DNA of 64,000 nucleotides from Fodinibius salicampi (lineage in GTDB: Bacteria > Bacteroidota > Rhodothermia > Balneolales > Balneolaceae). The notes under the pieces were generated by a model. It was not told the DNA's origin, did not search any database, and saw only the letters and a program-made list of their open reading frames with translations. Position numbers and translations under genes: made by a program. The stretch lies in the NCBI RefSeq assembly GCF_039545095.1, contig NZ_BAABRS010000001.1, positions 1 to 64,000 on the forward strand, read 5' to 3'. Shown piece by piece: positions 44,269-53,908 of the stretch (position 1 is its first letter; the number at the start of each line of letters is the position of its first letter).

Positions 44269-45087
44269 CTATAAATTTTGGACAGATTCTAAAAAACGGT
44301 CTGAGGCTTTCTGGTAAGCCGACTGGATGCCTTGACTAACGTTTTTATTCAACCAGTTGCCCGCTTCCGATTCATAAAAAGATTGATACTGTTGCAGTAC
44401 TTCATTATCCAGCCCGTGATACTTAAGTAAATATTGTTGGGTTAATTCTTGGTCGACTTGTCCCTGCATTCGGTTACGGAAGTTGTTAACAAAGTTGTCT
44501 ATTTGCGAATCACTGAGCGTCCGTTCATCACTAAGCTTCCCAAATGCAGTAACAATGGCTCGAAAAAGAATAAGCTGGGATTCTGTCTCAGTTTCAGCAG
44601 CGGACATACTTGCTACCAAGGAGTTAATGAGCTTTGTCCGTGCATCGGAGGGGGGATTTTGTTCAAGTTCATATCTGTTTACAACACGCTTTCGTATACC
44701 CTGAAGGGAATAGAATTCTTGTTCGGCTTCCAGAACTTCTTGAATACTTTCGTCTTTAAGCCTCTTTGTTACTGACTGAGCCTTATTCTCATCAAAATTT
44801 TCCCGGAATACCTCTTGTGTATGGTAAACGAGCGAGTCTGCCGTGAAGGCCTGTAGGAATAGATCCATCATCTGGTCATTTTTAGAAGGGGATAATCCGA
44901 AGGGATTTTGAGAAAACTGCTCGTGTAACTCCCGGGGATGTTCATTTATTTTCTCTTCGAGAGGTAGTTCCTCAAAAATGTAATTAATGACTTCCGTTTC
45001 TGAATCTAAATTAGATTTCTGGGCAGAGGTTATAAATGGTAACAGAAAGAGACAAAGCGTAAGAAGGAAAAATTTTTGATGCGGCAT
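44269..45087 (-). CDS. Exported protein with DUF2059-like C-terminal part
   Basis: The 272-residue product has a signal peptide (1-22, cleaved near TSA-QKS). The C-terminal region (about 210-265), YHGLDNEVLQQYQSFYESEAGNWLN in two overlapping helices, resembles DUF2059 proteins, which are periplasmic and of unknown function. It is 42 bases ahead of the protease gene and probably in the same operon. Confidence 0.65.
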   Translation of the reverse strand: MPHQKFFLLTLCLFLLPFITSAQKSNLDSETEVINYIFEELPLEEKINEHPRELHEQFSQNPFGLSPSKNDQMMDLFLQAFTADSLVYHTQEVFRENFDENKAQSVTKRLKDESIQEVLEAEQEFYSLQGIRKRVVNRYELEQNPPSDARTKLINSLVASMSAAETETESQLILFRAIVTAFGKLSDERTLSDSQIDNFVNNFRNRMQGQVDQELTQQYLLKYHGLDNEVLQQYQSFYESEAGNWLNKNVSQGIQSAYQKASDRFLESVQNL

Positions 45088-45255
45088 GATCTGAAAAGAA
45101 TTAAACTTCTGTTAAATCGAGAGTGTACCAAATGAAGCTAAATATAATTAAATAACCCCAAAAATATTTTTTAGGGCAACATAAATGGATGATATTCCAT
45201 AGAGTGAAGTCAATTTTATAACATAGTGTAGTTTTTAACTGTAGGTATAAAAGAA

Positions 45256-45271
45256 AATTGTGATAACAATT
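45256..45271. promoter_or_regulatory. 16-bp palindrome before the DUF2059-like gene
   Basis: AATTGT-GATA-ACAATT is a perfect 6-4-6 palindrome in the AT-rich gap between the exported methyltransferase gene and the DUF2059-like gene (about 170 bases before its start). It looks like a LacI/GntR-type site. Chance in AT-rich DNA is possible. Confidence 0.3.
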
Positions 45272-45291
45272 GATAAGTATTCCAATCTATT

Positions 45292-46104
45292 CTATGGCGA
45301 TTCAATTTCTCCTGTCATTGGAACGAAGCGAACCGGAATATTCCGCTGGTAACTGATCTCACCTTCTTGAGATTTAGTGACTTTTGTCAGTATTTGGGTT
45401 TCACCGGCTTCTCCCACCGGAGCGACCAGAATGCCTCCCTTTGCCAGTTGATCGATGAGTGGTTGGGGAACCTCTTCGGGAGCAGCGGTCAAAATAATAG
45501 CATCAAAAGGTGCATGTTCGGGCCATCCCTTGTATCCATTGCCAATCTTTGTTTTAATGGTATGATATCCCAACTTCTCAAAGCGATTTATAGCTTGTTT
45601 AGCCAAGGGTTCTACAATTTCTATGGTGTAGATAGAAGGCGTTATTTCAGACATCACTGCTGCCTGGTAACCGCTGCCGGTTCCTATCTCTAATACCTTT
45701 TTACCGGCTTCTAGCTCCAGCATTTCAGTGGTATATCCTACAATAAATGGTTGTGATATGGTTTGGTCGTGTCCAATAGGAAGTGGACGATTTTGATAAG
45801 CATATTGCTGATAACGTTCAGGTACAAACAGATGTCGGGGGACATGCCGCATCGCCTGCAAAACGCTTGAATCTTTTACGCCCTGATTTTTTACTCCTTC
45901 TTCCACCAGCTGATGGCGCTCCTTCTGGCGTTCTGAGAATCTTGGACGATTCCACTCTATTGTATCAGCAATTTGTGAGTCTAAAGAATCATGAGGGATG
46001 GGGATACGCGTATCTTGCTGACTTAAACCGCTGCTTTTCACTGCCCAAAAACTGAATGCGAAAAAAAGGAAAAGTAAAAAAGCGTGTATGTTTAGTATTT
46101 TCAT
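45292..46104 (-). CDS. pcm: Exported protein-L-isoaspartate O-methyltransferase
   Basis: Pcm repairs isoaspartyl damage in ageing proteins using SAM. The 270-residue protein has an uncommon hydrophobic signal-like leader (1-24), then MRHVPRHLFVPERYQQYAYQNRPLPIGHDQTISQP in parts typical for Pcm, VLEIGTGSGYQAAVMSEI (SAM site) and LILTAAPEEVPQPLI. The leader suggests it is exported to the periplasm, where SAM supply would be problematic, so the location is an open question. It sits next to an exported protease gene. Confidence 0.85.
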   Translation of the reverse strand: MKILNIHAFLLFLFFAFSFWAVKSSGLSQQDTRIPIPHDSLDSQIADTIEWNRPRFSERQKERHQLVEEGVKNQGVKDSSVLQAMRHVPRHLFVPERYQQYAYQNRPLPIGHDQTISQPFIVGYTTEMLELEAGKKVLEIGTGSGYQAAVMSEITPSIYTIEIVEPLAKQAINRFEKLGYHTIKTKIGNGYKGWPEHAPFDAIILTAAPEEVPQPLIDQLAKGGILVAPVGEAGETQILTKVTKSQEGEISYQRNIPVRFVPMTGEIESP

Positions 46105-46296
46105 GGAGTTGCAGTCTTATTTGGCATCATTACTTTAACAAATTATGCCATTTGTTTAGTTCATGCCACCAATAATGTTAAGGCATTAAATATTATAGTT
46201 TGGCAATAAAGTTTGCTCCTCTCTTCGTTATTAGCTAAAGTTTAATATACGGTTAACAACGTTGGATAACGCTTAATATCACTACAGGAGGCTCCA

Positions 46297-47016
46297 ATGA
46301 GCAATCATCCACTCAATATAGAACTTTTTACCCAAGTCCAATCAGATTTTGAATCGTCTCAGTACAAAATTTTGGCTGGCTTAAAAAAGATTTCGGCTGA
46401 TTTCCAGATGAATAAGATTTATCCGCATCTGAGTCATCTGGTTGATCTTTATACCGCTCTGGATGAGATACTGAACAGGCTCCGGGACTTGCGCAACAAC
46501 TTTCCGAAAAGAATAAAAAAGATCGATTTTGTCAATCAGCGTATAGAGCATGAGGTCGTTTTTGTAGACGGCTCAGATCTCTCGAAAGTAGAGGATCTTA
46601 TTGAGTGGGCTCTTCCACACCTTAAAGCAAAAATAGAAGAGGGAAAAGCAATTTACGAATTTGTAGATGACGAGATTAAATTAGAAGAGGTGGGCATTGT
46701 ACCTAATTATACCGACGAAGGGTACTTTTTTGTGCCCGATAATGAAGAATCTAAACTTTTGCTCTTTCAATATGAGGTTACGGTTTTTGAAAGTTCACAG
46801 GACAAATACCGGTCTCTTAAAACCGCTCTTCTAAAAGGATTGGCAAAAGGCGAGGCTCATCGTTCTCCGAATGCTATTAAGCTGGATTTGATTAATGAAA
46901 ACAGGGAGCTGCCCAATCCCGCTACCTTTGCCTTCCAGACGAACCTTGATTTCCCATTTCGGGAGACAATATTTCCAGTTACAAAAAGAAAACTAATGAA
47001 ACAGCTCTTTAATTAA
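46297..47016 (+). CDS. Protein of unknown function
   Basis: The 239-residue protein has no signal peptide, membrane helix or motif I recognise. It is predicted mainly helical in the first third (LKKISADFQMNKIYPHLSHL), with beta-rich acidic stretches later (VGIVPNYTDEGYFFVPDNEES). A very good ribosome site (AGGAGG, 46286-46291) lies ahead and the coding frame is clean. The gene is divergent from pcm. Confidence 0.65.
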   Translation: MSNHPLNIELFTQVQSDFESSQYKILAGLKKISADFQMNKIYPHLSHLVDLYTALDEILNRLRDLRNNFPKRIKKIDFVNQRIEHEVVFVDGSDLSKVEDLIEWALPHLKAKIEEGKAIYEFVDDEIKLEEVGIVPNYTDEGYFFVPDNEESKLLLFQYEVTVFESSQDKYRSLKTALLKGLAKGEAHRSPNAIKLDLINENRELPNPATFAFQTNLDFPFRETIFPVTKRKLMKQLFN

Positions 47017-47048
47017 GTTGGCTTTTTTTAGAATATAGAGTCTGGAGT

Positions 47049-47477
47049 TTAAATATTAACAACGGCTAACGTACAGCGCGAGACACAAATTAACTTCTCA
47101 GATTTATTAAAAATTTTAGTTTCCCAAACGTGCGTCTGCTTGCCAATATGGATTGGAACAGCAATACCTTTAACCGTATTTCCTTTTTTGACTGACCGCA
47201 GATGGTTGGCATTTATCTCAACCCCAACAGCTGTTTTCCCTTTTTCCTTTATGTTTAGCCATCCTCCTACAGAGGCCAGGGTTTCAGAGAGGGCAACAGA
47301 AGCTCCTCCGTGAAGTAATCCAAAGGGTTGTATCGTATTTTCATTTACGGGCATGGAGGCTATGATCTCGTCGTCTTTAAAGGATTGAAAGGTAATGCCG
47401 AGAGCATCTCCCATATTATTTTCGGACATATCCAAAAACTGGTTAACCCGGGATTTGAGATTTGGCTGGATATACAT
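47049..47477 (-). CDS. Hotdog-fold thioesterase (MenI/EntH/PaaI type)
   Basis: The 142-residue protein has the family signature GLLHGGASVALSETLASVGGW (two overlapping parts, with the catalytic Glu after HGG) and VEINANHLRSVKKG. It hydrolyses an acyl-CoA; substrate may be aromatic or short-chain. It lies divergent from and next to the acyl-CoA ligase gene. Confidence 0.83.
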   Translation of the reverse strand: MYIQPNLKSRVNQFLDMSENNMGDALGITFQSFKDDEIIASMPVNENTIQPFGLLHGGASVALSETLASVGGWLNIKEKGKTAVGVEINANHLRSVKKGNTVKGIAVPIHIGKQTHVWETKIFNKSEKLICVSRCTLAVVNI

Positions 47478-47612
47478 AAATGATTCTGTTACAATTCATT
47501 AGCATAAGAAGGAACTGGGTAAGGTAAATAATTAAGAAACAAAAAATGGACTTTTATATCTCCTCCAAACGTTTAAATTACATAGAAACAGTCAAATAAA
47601 GAGCAGGCCGAC

Positions 47613-49412
47613 ATGGAATATGATCCCACAACAATTATTTCGGAAATAGATAAGGGCATTAGTAAGCATGATCAGGATGTTTATATAGCTACGAAACGCA
47701 ATGGAGAGTGGATAGAAACCTCAAAAGATGAGTTTACAAGGAAGGTTCGCTATTTTGCATTGGGGCTGTATGATCTCGGAATACGAAAAGGAGATCGGAT
47801 AAGTATACATGCTGAAAACAGCACTGAGTGGCTTATTTATGACCAGGCTATTTTATCAATCGGAGCAGCGAATGTTCCTATTTACACTACACAGCCCGCC
47901 GAGCAGATTAAGTATATCCTGGAAAACTGTGAGGCAAAAGTCCATATTGTATCCAATGATGAACTTTTTGCTGAAAGCAGATCTTTGGTAAAAGAGATAG
48001 GAAGTATTAAAGGAGTTATTACCCTGTTTGGTTCAGAAGAGGAGGGGATACATACTTTTGATACCATCATAGAAAAAGGGAAAATTGTTGAAAAAGAGAA
48101 TCCCGACCTGTTTGAAGAGTTAAAAGAGGAAGTTGAACCTCAGGATCTTGCAACGCTGATATACACTTCCGGAACCACGGGAGATCCCAAGGGAGTAATG
48201 CTGACGCACAATAACATTGCTTCCAATTTACTAGCATCTTTGGAACGGGTCCCCTTCGATAAGAATGTGAAGGAAGGCGAACGGATGCTTTCCTATTTGC
48301 CTTTGTCGCACGTCTTCGAGCGGCTTATTACATACCTGTATTTACATATGGGATATCCCGTCTACTACATTGAGGAAGTAGATCAAATTCGGGACGACTT
48401 TGAGTCAATTCAACCGTTTTTTATGGCAACCGTACCCCGACTGCTGGAAAAAATACATACTGGTATAAAAGTGAAGGGGCAGGAAATGAGCGGCCTGAAA
48501 AAAAGGCTCTATTACTGGGCTATAGACAGGGCCGTGAATTATGATCCCGAGAATCCGCCAAGTGGATTAGAGGCCATTAAACATAAAATTGCGGACAAAT
48601 TTGTGTATTCGAAGATCCGGGATCTTTTTGGCGGGAAATTGCTTGGATTTATTAGTGGAGGTGCAGCCCTTTCGCCCGATATCTTCCAGTTTTTTAATGC
48701 TATTGGACTGTATTGTGGTCAGGGATACGGACTTACAGAAACATCTCCGGTTATTTCAGTTACGGATGTGGATCATATGCGGGTGGGGAGCTCGGGAAGA
48801 CCACTCTCCAATGTTGAGGTGAAAATAGCGGATGATGGGGAGATTCTTACAAAGGGACCCAACGTTATGGATGGGTACTTTAATAATGTGGAAAAGACCA
48901 AAGAAGTTATGACCGATGACGGATGGTTTAAAACAGGGGATGTGGGAAAACTAGAGGATAATTACCTGTTTATTACAGATCGAAAAAAATCGGTGTTTAA
49001 ATTATCTACGGGTAAATATATAGCTCCTCAAATCATTGAAAATAAATTAATTAACAATGGCTATATAGATCAGGCAGTCGTGATCGGTTATAAGCGAAAG
49101 TTTTGTTCAGCTTTAATTGTACCTAATTATGAGAATGTAGAAAAGCGGCTGAAAAGTAAGGGTAAATCGGTATCGGATGAACCTAATAATGATGAGAATG
49201 TCAGAAAGCTCATCCAAAAAGAGGTCGATAAGGTGAATAATGAACTCTCACCTTGGGAAACCGTCAAGAAATTTGTAATCCTCAATGAGCCATTTACGAT
49301 TGAGTCGGGTGAGTTGACTCCGACTATGAAGACGAAGCGCCCGGTCATTAATGAACGCTACGAGAAGGAGATCAATTCAATGTATGAAGAGGCGGAAGAC
49401 GAAGAGGAGTAG
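47613..49412 (+). CDS. Long-chain acyl-CoA synthetase (AMP-binding)
   Basis: Activates fatty acids to acyl-CoA through acyl-AMP. The 599-residue protein has YTSGTTGDPKGVMLTHNN (P-loop-like, about 189-206), GYGLTETSPVIS, GWFKTGDVG and the C-terminal hinge ITDRKKSVFKLSTGKYIAP with the catalytic Lys region. It groups with FadD15-like enzymes. It begins a beta-oxidation operon. Confidence 0.88.
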   Translation: MEYDPTTIISEIDKGISKHDQDVYIATKRNGEWIETSKDEFTRKVRYFALGLYDLGIRKGDRISIHAENSTEWLIYDQAILSIGAANVPIYTTQPAEQIKYILENCEAKVHIVSNDELFAESRSLVKEIGSIKGVITLFGSEEEGIHTFDTIIEKGKIVEKENPDLFEELKEEVEPQDLATLIYTSGTTGDPKGVMLTHNNIASNLLASLERVPFDKNVKEGERMLSYLPLSHVFERLITYLYLHMGYPVYYIEEVDQIRDDFESIQPFFMATVPRLLEKIHTGIKVKGQEMSGLKKRLYYWAIDRAVNYDPENPPSGLEAIKHKIADKFVYSKIRDLFGGKLLGFISGGAALSPDIFQFFNAIGLYCGQGYGLTETSPVISVTDVDHMRVGSSGRPLSNVEVKIADDGEILTKGPNVMDGYFNNVEKTKEVMTDDGWFKTGDVGKLEDNYLFITDRKKSVFKLSTGKYIAPQIIENKLINNGYIDQAVVIGYKRKFCSALIVPNYENVEKRLKSKGKSVSDEPNNDENVRKLIQKEVDKVNNELSPWETVKKFVILNEPFTIESGELTPTMKTKRPVINERYEKEINSMYEEAEDEEE

Positions 49413-49461
49413 TAAGGTGTCGGTATTATAATTTTAATATGAACTTATAAGAAAATTATTC

Positions 49462-51834
49462 ATGAGTACATCAAAGTATGCTATTCAAAAGGTCGCAGTA
49501 TTGGGTTCCGGAACAATGGGAAGTCAGATTGCCGCTCACTGCGTAAATGCTGGACTTGATGTTTGGCTACTCGACCTGAAAGATGAGGAAAGCGATCATC
49601 CCAACCAACAGGTGATTGATAGCATCAAGAAGCTTAAAAAGATGAATCCTTCTCCTCTGGGATTACCGGAATATGCCGACCGCATTAAGGCAGGAAATTT
49701 TACGGATGATTTGGACGTATTGGGAGAAGTAGACTGGGTCTGTGAAGCCATTATTGAAAAAATGGATATCAAAAAGCAGATGATGAGTGATATCGAGGAT
49801 GTCCGGAAGAAAGGAACCATTGTTAGTTCTAATACCTCAGGGTTGCCAATTGGAAAAATAAGCGAAGACTGCTCGGACGAATTTAAGCAGCATTTCCTTG
49901 GGACCCATTTTTTTAATCCGCCTCGTTATATGAAGCTTTTGGAAGTCATTCCCACAGAATCCACGGCCGATGAAGTTACGGAGTATATGTCCCGTTTTTG
50001 CGAGCAGGATTTGGGCAAAGGGGTTGTTCAATGCAAGGATACTCCCAATTTTATTGCCAACCGCATAGGTATCTTTTCCATGGCTAATCTTATGCCTTAC
50101 TTCTTTGAGGGTAGTTTTCGTGCCGAAGAAATTGATTTTCTTTTGGGCACGCTCACTGGTTATTCAAAAGCCGCTACTTTTCGTACGGCCGATATGTCGG
50201 GTCTGGATGTGATTCATCACGTTGCATCAAATTTGTATCCTGCTATTCCGGACGATGAATGTCGCGAAGTATTCGATTTGCCTGATATTTTTGAGCAAAT
50301 GGTGGAGGAAGGCAAGCATGGTAATAAAGCGGGGGAAGGTTTTTATAAAAAGGTTAAAACTGAGACAGGTAAAGAGTACAAAGTCATTAATCCCGAAACG
50401 GGCGAATATGAATCCCAAATAGATCCGGAGTTTGAGAGTGCATCTGAAGCTGAGAAGAAATTTGATTCACCAGAGGAGCGTCTTCGATTTTTAGTTAACC
50501 AAGATGATAAGATCGGGCAGTTCCTGTGGGATATTCACCGTGATTTATTGCTTTATTCTGCGAACCGAATTCCGGAAATAACGGATTCTGTTGAAGCCAT
50601 AGACCGGGCCATGAAGTGGGGCTTTAACTGGCAATTAGGTCCCTTTGAACGGTGGGATGCTATCGGGGTGCCTGAAAGCGTAGAGCGAATGCAGGATGAG
50701 GGGATAGAGGTTCCGGAGTCAGTACTCAATATGATCGAAAGAGGGCGCCATCAGTTTTATGACTATGAGAAGGGAACCGTTTACAATTTGGCTATCGGTG
50801 AAGCGCAAGAGCTTAGTCCACCGGCTGAAGGAGCTATTCAGGTTTCCGCACTCAAAGCTAATGATAAAGAGGTCTTTGGAAACGAGAGTGCCGGGTTATA
50901 CGATATGGGAGAGGGAATCGCTTTATTTGAATTTCGAACCCGCAAATACACGCTTGGTTTTGAGCTCGTACAATCGCTCGATAAAGCGTGTAATATTGTC
51001 GAAGATCAATTTGATGCCCTGGTTATTAGTCACGATGGTGATAACTTTACCTATGGAGCCAACCTGATGGAGGCAATGCAGACATGGCAGAAGGGAGATA
51101 AAAAACGCGTGCGTGAAGCAGCAAAGAATTTCCAAGATGTAGCTGTTGGATTGCGTTACCGTCCATTTCCAGTGGTAATAGCGCCATTCGGTCGTTCTCT
51201 GGGAGGAGGAGTAGAATTTGTTTTACATGCCGATAAAGTGATAGCTCACCATGAACTCTATGCCGGCTTGGTAGAAGTAGGGGTAGGATTACTTCCGGCC
51301 GGAGGGGGAACCAAGGAGATACTTTATCGGACAATGCAACAGCTGATGGAAGATGAGCAGACTGATCCCATGCCGAATATTAAAGAGAAATTTAAAACTA
51401 TTGGTATGGCTAAGGTCTCTGACGGAGCCCCAAAAGCTAAAAAAATGGGATATCTTCGTGAATCGGATCAGGTGGTTATGAACCGTGATCTATTGATTGC
51501 CAATGCTAAGGCTGAGGCTCTCCGGATGGCTGATGCGGGCTATCATCCACCGGTTAAGCCTCAAATAAAAGTGCTCGGTAAACAGGCATTGAGTTCATTG
51601 AAAATGATGCTGCATATTATGCACGAGGCTAATTTCATTACTGACTATGATAAAGTAGTGGCAGAAAAGGTAGCTTATGTAATGAGCGGTGGAGATTTAA
51701 GCGAACCGCAGGAAGTGCCAGAAGATTATATTTTGCGACTCGAGCGCAAAGCTTTTATCGAACTGCTGGAGGATGAACGAACACAGGCCCGAATCGAGCA
51801 CATGCTCAAGAAGGGAAAACCACTTAGAAACTAG
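49462..51834 (+). CDS. fadN: 3-hydroxyacyl-CoA dehydrogenase / enoyl-CoA hydratase fusion (FadN type)
   Basis: Two steps of beta-oxidation. The 790-residue protein has the NAD site VAVLGSGTMGSQIAAHC (12-28), THFFNPPRYMKLLEVIP, two 3HCDH C-terminal domains (DTPNFIANRIG, and around 350-430) and then a crotonase-like domain at the C-terminus (about 500-700) with GRSLGGGVEFVLHADKV and VEVGVGLLPAGGGTKE. The order, dehydrogenase first, is that of FadN rather than FadB. Ligase gene lies 49 bases upstream. Confidence 0.88.
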   Translation: MSTSKYAIQKVAVLGSGTMGSQIAAHCVNAGLDVWLLDLKDEESDHPNQQVIDSIKKLKKMNPSPLGLPEYADRIKAGNFTDDLDVLGEVDWVCEAIIEKMDIKKQMMSDIEDVRKKGTIVSSNTSGLPIGKISEDCSDEFKQHFLGTHFFNPPRYMKLLEVIPTESTADEVTEYMSRFCEQDLGKGVVQCKDTPNFIANRIGIFSMANLMPYFFEGSFRAEEIDFLLGTLTGYSKAATFRTADMSGLDVIHHVASNLYPAIPDDECREVFDLPDIFEQMVEEGKHGNKAGEGFYKKVKTETGKEYKVINPETGEYESQIDPEFESASEAEKKFDSPEERLRFLVNQDDKIGQFLWDIHRDLLLYSANRIPEITDSVEAIDRAMKWGFNWQLGPFERWDAIGVPESVERMQDEGIEVPESVLNMIERGRHQFYDYEKGTVYNLAIGEAQELSPPAEGAIQVSALKANDKEVFGNESAGLYDMGEGIALFEFRTRKYTLGFELVQSLDKACNIVEDQFDALVISHDGDNFTYGANLMEAMQTWQKGDKKRVREAAKNFQDVAVGLRYRPFPVVIAPFGRSLGGGVEFVLHADKVIAHHELYAGLVEVGVGLLPAGGGTKEILYRTMQQLMEDEQTDPMPNIKEKFKTIGMAKVSDGAPKAKKMGYLRESDQVVMNRDLLIANAKAEALRMADAGYHPPVKPQIKVLGKQALSSLKMMLHIMHEANFITDYDKVVAEKVAYVMSGGDLSEPQEVPEDYILRLERKAFIELLEDERTQARIEHMLKKGKPLRN

Positions 51835-51838
51835 TTAA

Positions 51839-51855
51839 CTGTTATTAGTTATTAG
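51839..51855. repeat. GTTATTAGTTATT-type intergenic repeat, third copy
   Basis: TGTTATTAGTTATTAGG directly follows the fadN stop and shares the core GTTATTAGTTA with 16618-16634 and, reversed, 21465-21482. Purpose unknown. Confidence 0.35.
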
Positions 51856-51859
51856 GAAA

Positions 51860-52057
51860 ATGGGACAGAAAAAAAGAGCTAAATTCTTTTGAGGACTTGA
51901 AAGTATTGAGAAAGAAGAGCTTAGGAAATTGAGAGAAGAAGTTAGCGACTGTCAAAAATTGTTAAATGGATATATCAGATATTTGAAGAAAGCCAAGAAA
52001 GATTCGATGGGTAAGGAAAATGAAACGGTTTATGAATCTTTTCCAAATAACGTATAA
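51860..52057 (+). pseudogene. C-terminal remnant of a four-helix-bundle (S23/IVP-like) protein gene
   Basis: A frame in the gap before fadA reads SIEKEELRKLREEVSDCQKL then LNGYIRYLKKAKKDSMG, and it ends at a stop at 52055-52057. This is the typical C-terminal half of four-helix-bundle proteins (formerly 23S rRNA intervening-sequence proteins). An ATG at 51860 opens the same frame, but a TGA follows after 11 codons (51890-51892), and the N-terminal half is absent. Confidence 0.6.
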
Positions 52058-52075
52058 CTACTAACAAACAACAAC

Positions 52076-53257
52076 ATGAAAGATGCCGTAATTGTAGCTG
52101 CTGCACGAACGCCAACCGGAAAAGCTAATAAAGGATCACTACGCTTTACACCGCCTGATACGCTGGGTGGAGAAGTGATCAAATCATTGCTTGAGCGGGC
52201 ACCGAATCTGCAGCCCGATATGGTGGATGATGTTATTTTAGGATGTGCTTTCCCCGAGGCGGCACAGGGTCTCAATATCGCACGCCAGTGTGCGGCACTT
52301 GGGGGGCTTCCATCTTCAGTTCCTGCCGCTACGATGAATCGGTTTTGCTCTTCCGGATTGCAAACTATTGCCCAAGCCGCAGAACGCATTATGGTAGGAG
52401 GGGCAGAAGTGATTATTGCTGGGGGAGTGGAATCAATGTCGTTGGTGCCCATGGGAGGCTACGTTTCGCGATTAAACCCTGAGTTGGTGGAGAACTATCC
52501 TGAAATTTATATCAACATGGGCTTGACAGCTGAAAATGTGGCCGAAAAATATGATGTGAGCCGTGAAGACCAAGATGCCTTTGCGTATCGCAGTCACCAG
52601 CGGGCTTTAAAGGCATGGGACGAAGGGTATTTTGATAACCAGATAGTACCTATAGAGGTCAAGGAAAAAAAGGTAACAGCCCGTGGTGAAGTCGAGGAGC
52701 AAGAATTTTTATTTGATACCGATGAAGGTCCACGGAGTGATACTTCAGAAGAGATTTTGGCAAAGCTCAATCCTGCTTTTAAACAAGGGGGGACCGTTAC
52801 CGCGGGAAACGCATCCCAGATGAATGATGCTGCAGCGGCCGTAATTGTGATGAGCCGTGAAAAAGCCGATGAGCTGGGACTTCAGCCCATTGCTAAATAT
52901 CACGGTTTTTCAGTAGCAGGGGTTCCTCCTGAAATTATGGGGATTGGTCCTGTAGAAGCGGTACCCAAAGTACTAAAACAGACCGGATTTGACTTGAAAG
53001 ATATCAATCTGATTGAGCTCAATGAGGCATTTGCTGCTCAATCACTGGCCGTTATCCGTGAGCTGGATCTGGATGAAGATATAGTCAATATCAATGGTGG
53101 AGCCATTGCTATGGGACATCCACTCGGATGCACCGGCGCGAAACTAACTACCCAAATTCTGCACGATTTGCAGCGCCTTGACAAACAGTTTGGAATGGTT
53201 ACAATGTGTGTAGGTGGCGGTATGGGGGCTGCCGGTATTTTTGAAAACCTGAACTAG
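52076..53257 (+). CDS. fadA: Acetyl-CoA C-acyltransferase (3-ketoacyl-CoA thiolase)
   Basis: Last step of beta-oxidation. The 393-residue protein has [11 protein letters not shown] (nucleophile Cys about 89), [16 protein letters not shown] (His) and [10 protein letters not shown] (second Cys). It is distinct from the paaJ thiolase at 16739 in the first half. It follows fadN, separated by the four-helix-bundle remnant. Confidence 0.9.
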   Translation: MKDAVIVAAARTPTGKANKGSLRFTPPDTLGGEVIKSLLERAPNLQPDMVDDVILGCAFPEAAQGLNIARQCAALGGLPSSVPAATMNRFCSSGLQTIAQAAERIMVGGAEVIIAGGVESMSLVPMGGYVSRLNPELVENYPEIYINMGLTAENVAEKYDVSREDQDAFAYRSHQRALKAWDEGYFDNQIVPIEVKEKKVTARGEVEEQEFLFDTDEGPRSDTSEEILAKLNPAFKQGGTVTAGNASQMNDAAAAVIVMSREKADELGLQPIAKYHGFSVAGVPPEIMGIGPVEAVPKVLKQTGFDLKDINLIELNEAFAAQSLAVIRELDLDEDIVNINGGAIAMGHPLGCTGAKLTTQILHDLQRLDKQFGMVTMCVGGGMGAAGIFENLN

Positions 53258-53278
53258 ATAGGAAGCAGCGAGCAAAAG

Positions 53279-53824
53279 TTAATCTTTGAACAATCCTTGT
53301 TGTCTGGACGGATAAACAACCCGTTTATCTTCCATGATTTGTGCCATATCCCTCAAGGAGTGTTTTTCAAGTTGACCGGGCCCTAAAATGTGGTTGACAG
53401 GAATCTCTCTTGCCACAAGAGCATCCGCGATGAGCTGTCGATGACACTGCCAGTAAAGTGCCTCGGCACACATAAGTGCGTATCTTGTATTTTGGGAAAG
53501 TTTGCTAAGTTCGTTAATGACTTCCTGAACTTCAGAGGTGTTAATATAATCCGAATAGGCTTGGAATCCTTCGCTTTTCCAGCCGTCATTGTTACTGTTT
53601 TTCTCAGGCTTTCCACGTCGTCCGCCTAATATCTCCATATGCCGGTAGTTGATGTTCCCCTCTTGGAGTGATTGTTCCAGGTTGCCCTTGTTAAAGTGGG
53701 GATGCCTGCGAGAACCGGGAAAACGGCGGACGTCAATCAGCAGTTGGATATGATTTCCCGTTAACAGGCTTATAAACTCTTCGATTTTGCGGGTAGAATG
53801 ACCGATAGTGTAAGCAGTATTCAT
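53279..53824 (-). CDS. DUF488 domain protein
   Basis: The 181-residue protein starts at the ATG at 53824 (the frame also runs to 53857, but an AGGA site precedes the shorter form). It has the DUF488 signature IGHSTRKIEEFISLL, LIDVRRFPGSRRHPHF and the Cys/His pattern CAEALYWQCHRQLIA. The family has unknown function, probably catalytic. It converges with fadA. Confidence 0.83.
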   Translation of the reverse strand: MNTAYTIGHSTRKIEEFISLLTGNHIQLLIDVRRFPGSRRHPHFNKGNLEQSLQEGNINYRHMEILGGRRGKPEKNSNNDGWKSEGFQAYSDYINTSEVQEVINELSKLSQNTRYALMCAEALYWQCHRQLIADALVAREIPVNHILGPGQLEKHSLRDMAQIMEDKRVVYPSRQQGLFKD

Positions 53825-53908
53825 GGTAAAATATCCTAAATTGAATCTGATTACCATTGTTCAAAATAATAAATTGAAGCAAATAGTTTTTAATCTGGAT
53901 TATAAATT

